From: Betaproteobacteria bacterium
GTDB lineage: Bacteria; Pseudomonadota; Gammaproteobacteria; Burkholderiales; JAHFRG01
Length of the DNA: 14,846 bases
Direction: 5' to 3'
Assembly (NCBI GenBank): GCA_023258935.1
Contig: JAHFRG010000027.1
Coordinates: forward strand, 1,632 to 16,477
The notes beneath the pieces were generated by a model. That model had not been told where the DNA came from, searched no databases, and saw only the letters and a list, made by a program, of their open reading frames with translations. This document shows positions 6,390 to 12,471 of the stretch, in pieces (within the stretch, counting starts at the first letter, position 1; each line of letters starts with the position of its first letter). The translations under genes and the position numbers were made by a program.

Positions 6390-8662
6390 CGAAGCCCACA
6401 GTGCGTTTTAAATCTTTGACCAAAACGAAACGTGGCCGCGTATCCCAAGCAAGGTCAAAGTTGCGTGAGCTTGACCCGTATTACAAGCGCGAACGCTCGA
6501 AATACCATGAAGCCTTGCCGAGTCGCGAATTCATTTTACAGATTCTTGCGGAACAGGGCGTGCCACTGTCCGTGGAAAATCTAGTGCACACCCTCGGGGT
6601 TGCCGGCCATGAGTCAGCGTTGCTGCAGCGCCGACTACGAGCGATGGAGCGCGACGGGCAAATCATGCGCAATCGCAAAGGCGCGATATGCGTGGTGGAC
6701 AAGCTCGATCTCATCAAGGGCACGGTGCAGGGGCATCCCGACGGTTTCGGTTTTTTGATACCGGACGAAGGCGGGCCCGATATGTTTCTCGGCCCCAAGG
6801 AAATGCAAAAAGTGCTGCACGGCGACAGGGTCATGGCGCGTGAGATTGGAACCGACCGCCGTGGCCGGCCCGAGGCCAGCATTGTCGAAGTACTCACGCG
6901 TGCCAACCAGCGCCTGGTGGGAAGATTGCACACGGAGCACGGCATCCAGTTCGTGGAGGCTGAGAACAAGCGCATCAGCCAGGATATTTTAGTGCCGCAG
7001 GGTGAGAGCCAAGCAGCGAAGACGGGGCAGGTGGTGATGGTGGAGATCATCGAGCAGCCGAGTAAGCATGCGCAGCCCGTCGGCCGCATAATCGAAGTTC
7101 TCGGCAATTACGCCGACCCGGGAATGGAAATCGAGATCGCGCTCCGCAAGCATGATTTGCCGTACGTGTTTCCGCCGGACGCTGAGAAGTTGGCGAAACA
7201 CCTGCCGAGGGAAGTCATGGAAAAAGATTACCCCGGACGCCAGGACCTGCGCGCTCTTCCGCTGGTGACCATAGACGGTGAAACCGCAAAGGATTTTGAT
7301 GACGCTGTGTACTGCGAAGCGCAGGGCAGAGGTTTCAAGTTGTTCGTGGCAATTGCCGATGTCAGTCACTATGTGAAGTCAGGGGATGCGCTGGACCGTG
7401 AAGCATTGCAACGCGGCAATTCGGTGTATTTTCCGCGGCGCGTGATTCCGATGCTGCCTGAAGCCTTAAGCAATGGTCTTTGCTCGCTCAACCCTAAAGT
7501 TGCCCGCCTGGCAATGGTGTGCGAAATGCAAATCGCTGCTGACGGCGAAATCGGCGAATACCGATTCTATCCGGCGGTGACGCTCTCGCAGGCGCGGTTC
7601 ACCTACACAGCGGTTGCCGAGATGCTCGAGCATCCTCAAGGCGATACGGCGCAGCGCTGCCACAGGCTGCTGCCGCATATCAATATGCTTTACACGCTTT
7701 ACAAGGTCCTGGCCAAGGCCAGGGAAAAACGCGGCGCAATTGACTTCGAAACAATCGAGACACAGATGATTTTCGACGAGCATGGAAAAATCGAGCGCAT
7801 CATTCCGGTAAAGCGCAATGATGCTTACCGCTTGATTGAAGAATGCATGCTGGCTGCCAACGTTTGCGCCTCGGATTTCCTCAAGAGCCACGGCCAGCGC
7901 ACACTGTACCGGGTTCACGAAGGACCGACCCCGGAAAAACTCGAGGCTTTGCATGGTTTTCTCAGGGAATTCGCTTTGCATTTGGGCGGAGGCGACAATC
8001 CGCATGCCAAGGATTACGCCAGGCTGTTGAGCACCATACGAGATCGTCACGATGCGCAATTGCTGCAAACGGTTATGCTGCGTTCTTTGCAGCAAGCGAT
8101 GTACAGCCCGGACAATGTGGGTCATTTCGGATTGGCGTACGAGTCCTATACGCATTTCACTTCGCCGATTAGACGCTACCCTGATTTGCTGGTGCACCGG
8201 GCAATAAAAGCGGTGTTGCAGGGCAAGACTTATAACCCGGGCGACTGGAAGCAGTTGGGTATTCATTGCTCGCTTACCGAACGCCGCGCCGATGACGCGA
8301 CGCGCGACGTCGAAGCCTGGCTCAAGTGCTACTACATGCAGGATAAAATCAACGAGTGCTTCGACGGCACGGTGAGCGGGGTAACCGGCTTCGGCATTTT
8401 CGTGGCTCTGGATGACATTTATATAGAAGGACTGGTGCATATTTCGGATCTGGGAAGCGATTACTTTCATTTCAATGCGCAGAAGCACCTTCTGCAGGGC
8501 GAACGCACCGGCAGGAGATTCCGGCTCGGAGACCGGGTACAAATCAGGGTGGTGAGGGTTGATTTGCAAAGTACCAAAATTGATTTCGTCCTCGAAGCCG
8601 CTCCTGACGCATCTGGTAAAAAAAGCCGGCAGGCAAAAAAAGCCTCCACGCATACAAGGTAA
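6383..8662 (+). CDS. rnr: Ribonuclease R
   Basis: RNase R is a processive 3'-to-5' exoribonuclease able to degrade structured RNA; it acts in RNA quality control and trans-translation. The 759-residue product has a basic N-terminus, a winged-helix region (about 48-100) and cold-shock/OB domains from about 108. The RNB catalytic domain (about 280-610) contains DGETAKDFDDA, which places the metal ligands at D298, D304, D306 and D307. An S1 domain (about 655-740) is followed by a short Lys-rich tail. It is somewhat shorter than the 813-residue E. coli enzyme, mainly at the ends. The start is uncertain. TTG at 6383 follows AGGA (6369-6372) by 10 bases and is preferred; GTG at 6401 is in frame and would drop six residues. 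It is followed at 4 bases by rlmB. Confidence 0.96.
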   Translation: MSTKPTVRFKSLTKTKRGRVSQARSKLRELDPYYKRERSKYHEALPSREFILQILAEQGVPLSVENLVHTLGVAGHESALLQRRLRAMERDGQIMRNRKGAICVVDKLDLIKGTVQGHPDGFGFLIPDEGGPDMFLGPKEMQKVLHGDRVMAREIGTDRRGRPEASIVEVLTRANQRLVGRLHTEHGIQFVEAENKRISQDILVPQGESQAAKTGQVVMVEIIEQPSKHAQPVGRIIEVLGNYADPGMEIEIALRKHDLPYVFPPDAEKLAKHLPREVMEKDYPGRQDLRALPLVTIDGETAKDFDDAVYCEAQGRGFKLFVAIADVSHYVKSGDALDREALQRGNSVYFPRRVIPMLPEALSNGLCSLNPKVARLAMVCEMQIAADGEIGEYRFYPAVTLSQARFTYTAVAEMLEHPQGDTAQRCHRLLPHINMLYTLYKVLAKAREKRGAIDFETIETQMIFDEHGKIERIIPVKRNDAYRLIEECMLAANVCASDFLKSHGQRTLYRVHEGPTPEKLEALHGFLREFALHLGGGDNPHAKDYARLLSTIRDRHDAQLLQTVMLRSLQQAMYSPDNVGHFGLAYESYTHFTSPIRRYPDLLVHRAIKAVLQGKTYNPGDWKQLGIHCSLTERRADDATRDVEAWLKCYYMQDKINECFDGTVSGVTGFGIFVALDDIYIEGLVHISDLGSDYFHFNAQKHLLQGERTGRRFRLGDRVQIRVVRVDLQSTKIDFVLEAAPDASGKKSRQAKKASTHTR

Positions 8663-8666
8663 AAGC

Positions 8667-9404
8667 ATGAGCCGCCTGATTTATGGCTTCCACGCAGTGA
8701 CCGCGCGCATCCGGCAAAATGCAAAAAGCGTGGAAGAAATTTATTTGGATGGGGCGCGCCAGGACCCGCGCATGAAAGCTTTAATTGCGCTCGCCGAGGA
8801 TCGCGGCGTGCGCGTCATCATGCTGGATCATGCTCGGCTTGACGGCATGACCGGTCATGCCCGGCATCAGGGCGTGGTAGCTAAAACCTCTGCCGAACCC
8901 CAGCGTGTGGATTTGGACGAAGTACTGGATAGCCTGAGCGAACCTGCATTGCTCCTGGTATTGGATGGCATTCAAGACCCGCACAACCTCGGCGCTTGCC
9001 TGCGCGTTGCGGATGCCTGCGGCGTGCATGCGGTCATCGCTCCCAAGGACCGCGCGGTAGGGATTACTCCGACAGTATCAAAAGTGGCCTGCGGCGCAGC
9101 GGAAACGGTGTCGTACATTGCGGTCACCAATCTTGCCCGGACGCTACGCGAACTCAAAGAGCGCAACATTTGGGTAATTGGCACCGACAGCAAGGCGGAG
9201 CAGGATTTATTCTCTGCGAAATTAAACGGCCCCATCGCCTGGGTGCTGGGCGCTGAAGAAGAAGGCCTGCGGCGTCTGACCAAAGAAACCTGCGACGAGC
9301 TGGTGCGCATCCCCATGGCGGGCAGCGTAGAAAGCCTGAATGTGTCGGTCGCAAGCGGAATATGCCTGTTTGAAACGAGAAGGCAGAGAGCCACTCAGAA
9401 CTGA
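8667..9404 (+). CDS. rlmB: 23S rRNA (guanosine-2'-O-)-methyltransferase RlmB
   Basis: RlmB is a SPOUT-class enzyme that methylates the 2'-O of a guanosine in domain V of 23S rRNA (G2251 in E. coli) using S-adenosylmethionine. The 245-residue product has the N-terminal substrate-binding domain starting MSRLIYGFHAV. The trefoil-knot domain shows motif 1 DPHNLGACLRVADACG at 104-119, motif 2 VLGAEEEGLRR at 193-203 and motif 3 IPMAGSVESLNVSVA at 215-229. The frame is open further upstream to 8559, but that part overlaps the end of rnr. ATG 8667, 4 bases after the rnr stop and preceded by AAGG, gives the standard N-terminus. The rnr-rlmB pairing is common in proteobacteria. Confidence 0.97.
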   Translation: MSRLIYGFHAVTARIRQNAKSVEEIYLDGARQDPRMKALIALAEDRGVRVIMLDHARLDGMTGHARHQGVVAKTSAEPQRVDLDEVLDSLSEPALLLVLDGIQDPHNLGACLRVADACGVHAVIAPKDRAVGITPTVSKVACGAAETVSYIAVTNLARTLRELKERNIWVIGTDSKAEQDLFSAKLNGPIAWVLGAEEEGLRRLTKETCDELVRIPMAGSVESLNVSVASGICLFETRRQRATQN

Positions 9405-9405
9405 A

Positions 9406-9457
9406 TGCCTGACTAGCGAACCGGCCAGAAAAACCGGTTGTAATGAAATGTCGGGCA
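9406..9457. other. Nested inverted repeat between convergent genes
   Basis: The 69-base gap between rlmB and the convergent TauE gene holds two nested inverted repeats. The outer arms are TGCCTGAC (9406-9413) and GTCGGGCA (9450-9457), 8 pairs with one G-T. The inner arms are AACCGG (9419-9424) and CCGGTT (9434-9439), 6 perfect pairs with a 9-base loop. Neither strand has a clear T-run, so this is not a standard intrinsic terminator. It may still protect 3' ends or block opposing transcription. Confidence 0.4.
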
Positions 9458-9473
9458 GGTACTATCGCTCCGG

Positions 9474-10217
9474 TTAGGCCGTAAAGATCATTTTTAAACC
9501 CGCGATTGCCAACACCAATGCCAACAGGCGTTGGATCGTTGGATTTCCCAAACGACGACTCCCAAACTCTGAGCCGATGTAACCGCCAACGGCTGCAGCA
9601 AGCGCCCACCATGGCAACGCGGCGGGAAGTTCTGGACTCCGTGAAACCAACCCCAGTAAGCCCGCAACGGAGTTGACTAGAATAAACGCCGCTGCAACCG
9701 CCGACACCTTTCGAGGCTCCGCCCAGCCTCTTAATAAAAGAAGCGGACTCAAGAATATACCGCCTCCGACGCCCGTTAACCCCGACAACAGCCCGATCCC
9801 GGCACCCGCGAACAGTGCAACCGGCAGAGGTTGGGGGTTGATTTCACGGGCAGTGAGTCGCTTCGCTTCGTGAAGCGACTTCCAAGCGGTACCGAGGAGC
9901 ACCAGCCCCACAAGCGGTTTATAGACCGCACCCGGAAGTGACAGATACCCACCCAGAACGGCAAACGGAATCGAGGCGAGCGCAAACGGCCAAAAGAGCG
10001 ACCACGAAAAATGCCCAGCGCGATAAAACTTGATGGTTACAATGACTGAAACCAGGATGTTTAAGCTAAGTGCAGTGGGTTTCATTATTACGGGCGCGAG
10101 GCCAAACAACGCCATAGCGGCAAGATACCCCGACGCGCCGGCATGACCGACGGAGGAATACAGAAGCGCCGCAATGAAGATGAGGGCGGCTAGGGCGACA
10201 ACACTTCCAACGTCCAA
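9474..10217 (-). CDS. TauE/SafE family membrane permease
   Basis: This 247-residue, strongly hydrophobic protein has about seven or eight predicted membrane helices. It shows the two-fold motif arrangement of the TauE/SafE family (sulfite exporter or related anion transporter): SSVGHAG at 21-27 in the first half and SGLTGVGGG at 145-153 in the second. Polar loops near 63-72 and 112-130 separate hydrophobic blocks. The substrate cannot be read from sequence; sulfite, sulfoacetate or other small anions are known for the family. I place the start at TTG (10217), because GGGAG (plus 10223-10227) lies 5 bases upstream and no ATG occurs before residue 35, inside the second helix. It lies 24 bases after the YbjQ-like gene on the same strand, so the two probably form an operon. 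The pair runs against all neighbouring genes. Confidence 0.88.
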   Translation of the reverse strand: MDVGSVVALAALIFIAALLYSSVGHAGASGYLAAMALFGLAPVIMKPTALSLNILVSVIVTIKFYRAGHFSWSLFWPFALASIPFAVLGGYLSLPGAVYKPLVGLVLLGTAWKSLHEAKRLTAREINPQPLPVALFAGAGIGLLSGLTGVGGGIFLSPLLLLRGWAEPRKVSAVAAAFILVNSVAGLLGLVSRSPELPAALPWWALAAAVGGYIGSEFGSRRLGNPTIQRLLALVLAIAGLKMIFTA

Positions 10218-10241
10218 GGAGGCTCCCTTCTTGTTTTCGGC

Positions 10242-10574
10242 CTAACTATGGGTTGTGACAACAACCGCAGTTCCGTAGCACAAGACTTCCGTCAGTCCCG
10301 ACATCAACTCGGTTGCGTCATAGCGCACGGCAATGATGGCGTTCGCTCCAAGCTGGTCGGCGTGGGCGCACATCAAATCAAAGGTCTCCGATCGCGCCTG
10401 TTCACATAGGTTGCCATAAATTGAAATGTTGCCGCCAAACAGCGACTGTAACGCGCCAAAGATGTTGCCGACAATTGATCGGGAACGAACTGTTATTCCG
10501 CGAACCACGCCAAGATTTTTTGTAATGGTATAGCCGGGAAGCTCAAAAGCAGTGGTAATCATTGAGTGATGCAT
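10242..10574 (-). CDS. YbjQ/UPF0145 family protein
   Basis: This 110-residue protein matches the YbjQ/UPF0145 (DUF74, 'putative heavy-metal-binding') family over its whole length. The visible landmarks are PGYTITKNLGVVRGITVRSRS near 13-33, an Arg/Glu/Thr-rich central helix, and the conserved HADQLGANAIIAVRYD segment near 71-86 before a final strand. Members are small homo-oligomeric cytoplasmic proteins; the metal-binding label is not well proven. The ATG at 10574 follows GGGGA by 7 bases on the minus strand; a second ATG at 10562 is possible. The gene comes first in the YbjQ-TauE pair and is transcribed away from the rpsF operon, so the two units share a divergent regulatory region. Confidence 0.9.
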   Translation of the reverse strand: MHHSMITTAFELPGYTITKNLGVVRGITVRSRSIVGNIFGALQSLFGGNISIYGNLCEQARSETFDLMCAHADQLGANAIIAVRYDATELMSGLTEVLCYGTAVVVTTHS

Positions 10575-10618
10575 TTTTCCATCCCCGTGGAATATCTAAA
10601 TCTTTTGATCGCTCATAA

Positions 10619-10640
10619 TAATTAGAGCCCGTAATTAGAG
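10619..10640. promoter_or_regulatory. Tandem TAATTAGAG direct repeat in the divergent region
   Basis: Two identical nonamers TAATTAGAG occupy 10619-10627 and 10632-10640, separated by CCCG (period 13). They lie between the YbjQ start and the rpsF promoter, in an AT-rich stretch. On the minus strand they overlap a weak possible promoter for the YbjQ gene: TTTACT, 18 bases, TATTAT, with the -10 box at plus 10616-10621. The arrangement could be an operator or chance in AT-rich DNA. Confidence 0.3.
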
Positions 10641-10678
10641 TAAAAATACTGCAACAATTGCGGGAGCTAATATACCAG

Positions 10679-10707
10679 TTGCCCGAGCTGGCTGGAAACC
10701 TTATAAT
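10679..10707 (+). promoter_or_regulatory. Sigma70 promoter of the rpsF-priB-rpsR-rplI operon
   Basis: A -35 box TTGCCC (10679-10684) and a perfect -10 box TATAAT (10702-10707) are separated by 17 bases. Transcription would start near 10713-10715 and give a leader of roughly 97 bases before the rpsF start codon. The position just ahead of a ribosomal-protein operon and the structured leader that follows support this as the main promoter. Confidence 0.8.
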
Positions 10708-10721
10708 TGCCGCCTTTCCTT

Positions 10722-10748
10722 GCCTCACCGTCTCGCACAGCGGGAGGC
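10722..10748 (+). promoter_or_regulatory. Candidate S6:S18-binding leader hairpin with CCG bulge
   Basis: In the 5' leader of rpsF, GCC (10722-10724) pairs with GGC (10746-10748), and TCTCGC (10731-10736) pairs with GCGGGA (10740-10745, one G-U pair) around an ACA loop. The two helices are joined on the 5' side by an unpaired TCACCG (10725-10730). Ribosomal S6:S18 complexes in several bacteria repress their own operon by binding a leader hairpin with an unpaired CCG, mimicking the 16S rRNA site. The position, stem and CCG-containing bulge fit that motif. The match is by eye and from memory of the motif, not by a covariance model. Confidence 0.6.
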
Positions 10749-10754
10749 CTGACA

Positions 10755-10788
10755 GGAACTCAAGCGAAACAGGTTTCGCGATAGTTCC
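10755..10788 (+). promoter_or_regulatory. Second leader hairpin just upstream of the rpsF ribosome-binding site
   Basis: GGAACT (10755-10760) pairs with AGTTCC (10783-10788), and GCGAAA (10764-10769) pairs with TTTCGC (10774-10779). The two 6-bp helices are separated by a symmetric 3x3 internal loop and closed by a CAGG tetraloop. The hairpin ends 9 bases before the AAGGAG of rpsF. There is no T-run, so it is not a terminator; a role in translation control or mRNA stability is inferred. Confidence 0.55.
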
Positions 10789-10810
10789 CAAACCCATAAG
10801 GAGATTACAA

Positions 10811-11209
10811 TTGCGGCATTACGAAATCGTTTTTATCGTCCATCCTGACCAAAGTGAGCAGGTGCCCGGCATGATCGAGCGCTATCGCGGCGTGGTCACC
10901 TCCAAGGGCGGGAAGATGCATCGCCTCGAAGACTGGGGCCGCCGACAGCTCGCTTATCCTCTAGCCAAAATCCACAAGGCGCATTATGTGCTGATGAACG
11001 TCGAGTGCGACCAGGCGACGCTGGACGAGCTGGAACACGCGTTCAAATTCAACGATGCAGTGCTGCGCCACCTTACCGTGAAAATGGACGCCGCGGTGAG
11101 CAGCCCTTCACCGATGATGCGCGAGGAAAAAAGCAGGTCGCTCACGCAAGCCGCGGACGAAGTCAAGGTGGAACCTGCCGCAGAGGATCCGGCGGTAGGA
11201 AACCTCTGA
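10811..11209 (+). CDS. rpsF: 30S ribosomal protein S6
   Basis: S6 binds the 30S platform together with S18. The product, 132 residues from the start chosen here, begins RHYEIVFIVHPDQSEQVPGMIERY. It contains the family core LEDWGRRQLAYPLAKIHKAHYVLMNVE (about 40-66) and FKFNDAVLRHLTVKM (about 79-93), then a variable charged tail without the terminal Glu pair that RimK extends in E. coli. The reading frame is open back to an ATG at 10658, but that lies upstream of the promoter -10 box. TTG at 10811, 7 bases after a perfect AAGGAG (10798-10803), gives the canonical N-terminus and normal length. It is first in a four-gene operon, with priB 12 bases downstream in the same frame. Confidence 0.97.
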   Translation: MRHYEIVFIVHPDQSEQVPGMIERYRGVVTSKGGKMHRLEDWGRRQLAYPLAKIHKAHYVLMNVECDQATLDELEHAFKFNDAVLRHLTVKMDAAVSSPSPMMREEKSRSLTQAADEVKVEPAAEDPAVGNL

Positions 11210-11221
11210 TTAAGTCCTCAA

Positions 11222-11518
11222 GTGGATTGCAACAGAATCGAGATATGCGGCCAGATTGCGGACATCACCCCACTGCGTTACACCCCTGCGGGAGTCGCGG
11301 TGCTGAATTTCCGTTTGAATCATGCCTCATGGCAAATGCACGGAGGAATAAAGCGCAATGTCGAATGCGAAATCCAGGCGCTGGCGCTGGATGAAGTCGC
11401 GAAAACCGCGGCGAAATTGAAAGTGGGCGTGCCCGTGAGATTAACCGGTTTTCTGGCGCGCAAAAGCAAGGAGAATACGCAACTGGTGTTGCATGTGAAT
11501 AATGTGGAATCGGAATAG
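11222..11518 (+). CDS. priB: Primosomal replication protein PriB
   Basis: PriB is a small OB-fold single-strand DNA-binding protein, related to SSB, that helps PriA reload DnaB at stalled replication forks. The 98-residue product has the family pattern: NRIEICGQIADITPLRYTPAG at the start, a central LNFRLNHASWQ with an aromatic residue at 37, the VECEIQALALDEVA segment, and LKVGVPVRLTGFLARKS before the final strand. The GTG at 11222 is the only close in-frame start after the rpsF stop at 11207-11209. No clear ribosome-binding site precedes it, so translation probably depends on ribosomes finishing rpsF. It lies between rpsF and rpsR, as in other beta- and gammaproteobacteria; its partner helicase dnaB is close downstream. 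Confidence 0.93.
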   Translation: MDCNRIEICGQIADITPLRYTPAGVAVLNFRLNHASWQMHGGIKRNVECEIQALALDEVAKTAAKLKVGVPVRLTGFLARKSKENTQLVLHVNNVESE

Positions 11519-11529
11519 AAAGGTTTGAT

Positions 11530-11817
11530 ATGCCTAGGCCAACATTTAAACGCAGGGATAAAAAGGACCGCAAAGACCGCAAGGAAGGTGGCAATCGTCC
11601 TTTATTCAGACGCAAGAAATTCTGCCGCTTCACTGCGGAAGGCATCAAGGAAGTGGATTACAAGGATGTCGAGTTGTTGAAGGATTTCGTCAACGATAGC
11701 GGCAAGATCATTCCCGCGCGCATTACCGGCACCAAGTCGCGCTACCAGAGGCAATTGAGCACGGCGGTCAAGCGCGCACGCTTCCTGGCGCTGTTGCCGT
11801 ACACCGATCTGCATTGA
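11530..11817 (+). CDS. rpsR: 30S ribosomal protein S18
   Basis: S18 binds as a heterodimer with S6 in the 30S platform. The 95-residue product has a long basic N-terminal extension (about 1-27, rich in Lys/Arg/Asp) and then the conserved core. The core includes RRKKFCRFTAEGIKEVDYKD (about 27-46), LLKDFVNDSGKIIPARITGT and the C-terminal RYQRQLSTAVKRARFLALLPY. The extension makes it longer than the 75-residue E. coli protein. The ATG follows AAAGG by 6 bases. It is third in the operon, 11 bases after priB and 12 before rplI. S18 is also the expected partner of S6 in repressing the operon through the leader. Confidence 0.97.
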   Translation: MPRPTFKRRDKKDRKDRKEGGNRPLFRRKKFCRFTAEGIKEVDYKDVELLKDFVNDSGKIIPARITGTKSRYQRQLSTAVKRARFLALLPYTDLH

Positions 11818-11829
11818 GAGGGTAGAGTC

Positions 11830-12279
11830 ATGCAAGTCATTTTGCTGGAAAAATTAGTAAATCTGGGAAAGCTGGGTGACGTGGTCAAGGTAAAAGTAGG
11901 CTTTGCGCGCAACTATCTCATTCCCCAAGGCAAGGCCAAGCGTGCGACACCGGCGAATATCGCCGAGTTCGAACTGAGGCGAGCAGAACTCGAAAAAACA
12001 GAGAGTGAAGTTCTCGCTTCAGCCCAGGAACAAGCTGCGAAAATGCAGGGTCTGATGGTGCAAATCACCCAGAAAGCGGGTGTGGACGGCAAGCTTTTCG
12101 GTTCGGTGACCAACGTGGACATCACCGAAGCTTTGCAAGCGCAGGGCTTTCCCATTCAGAAAGCCGCAATCCGCATGCCGCACGGGCCATTGAAGCAGGT
12201 GGGTGACTATAATATTAGCGTGGTGCTGCATAGCGATGTGATAACGAATATCACCGTATCAGTGCTTGGAGAGAGCTGA
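11830..12279 (+). CDS. rplI: 50S ribosomal protein L9
   Basis: L9 is an elongated 50S protein bound near the L1 stalk that supports reading-frame maintenance. The 149-residue product has the full two-domain layout. The N-terminal rRNA-binding domain carries the signature VILLEKLVNLGKLGDVVKVKV and GFARNYLIPQGKA within residues 3-36. A long connecting helix spans about 45-75, and the C-terminal domain contains KLFGSVTNVDITEAL near 88-102. Length equals that of E. coli L9. The ATG is preceded by a purine-rich GAGAGGGTAGAG. It ends the ribosomal-protein operon and is followed within 21 bases by a strong terminator. Confidence 0.98.
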   Translation: MQVILLEKLVNLGKLGDVVKVKVGFARNYLIPQGKAKRATPANIAEFELRRAELEKTESEVLASAQEQAAKMQGLMVQITQKAGVDGKLFGSVTNVDITEALQAQGFPIQKAAIRMPHGPLKQVGDYNISVVLHSDVITNITVSVLGES

Positions 12280-12299
12280 AGCTTTCCTAATGCTTTGAT

Positions 12300-12335
12300 T
12301 AAAAGAGGGCTGGCAACAGCCCTCTTTTATTTCTG
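12300..12335 (+). terminator. Rho-independent terminator after rplI
   Basis: A perfect 12-bp stem, AAAAGAGGGCTG (12301-12312) against CAGCCCTCTTTT (12317-12328), is closed by a GCAA tetraloop and extended by one T-A pair to 13 bp. The T-rich 3' side (CTCTTTTATTT) completes a standard intrinsic terminator 21 bases after the rplI stop. Because the stem begins with an A-run, it could also act on the opposite strand. Confidence 0.95.
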
Positions 12336-12401
12336 GCGATTCGTTGCGCGAATGGTAAAATGCATTCCAGTCACTCTGCTGTTGTTGTCACCAGCTACGG
12401 C

Positions 12402-12471
12402 AATTTAAGGGTATAGTAATAATTGTTAATACAATATGTTGTAGAATTAATCTAATAATATACATGAAGTC
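12402..12471 (+). promoter_or_regulatory. AT-rich dnaB leader with overlapping small palindromes
   Basis: The 142 bases between the terminator and dnaB become strongly AT-rich here. TACAA (12430-12434) and TTGTA (12439-12443) form a palindrome around TATG. ATTGT (12422-12426) and ACAAT (12431-12435) form a second one around TAAT, so three half-sites recur about every 9 bases. Candidate -10 boxes include TATAGT (12412-12417) and TACAAT (12430-12435), but no convincing -35 box sits at 16-18 bases. The region probably contains the dnaB promoter; the exact element is not resolved. Confidence 0.45.

Noticed and set aside
6201..6419. 72-codon plus-strand frame across the tRNA spacer
   Set aside because: It reads through the antisense of tRNA-Leu and into rnr in the wrong frame; no protein family resemblance.
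8559..8666. N-terminal extension of rlmB inside rnr
   Set aside because: It overlaps rnr in another frame, and RlmB proteins begin at MSRLIYG from ATG 8667.
7466..8668. 400-codon open frame on the minus strand opposite the second half of rnr
   Set aside because: It lies wholly antisense to the RNB and S1 domains of rnr, with no family resemblance; it is a codon-bias shadow.
10658..10810. N-terminal extension of rpsF from an upstream ATG
   Set aside because: It starts before the predicted promoter -10 box and would add 51 residues not found in S6. TTG 10811 with AAGGAG gives the normal protein.
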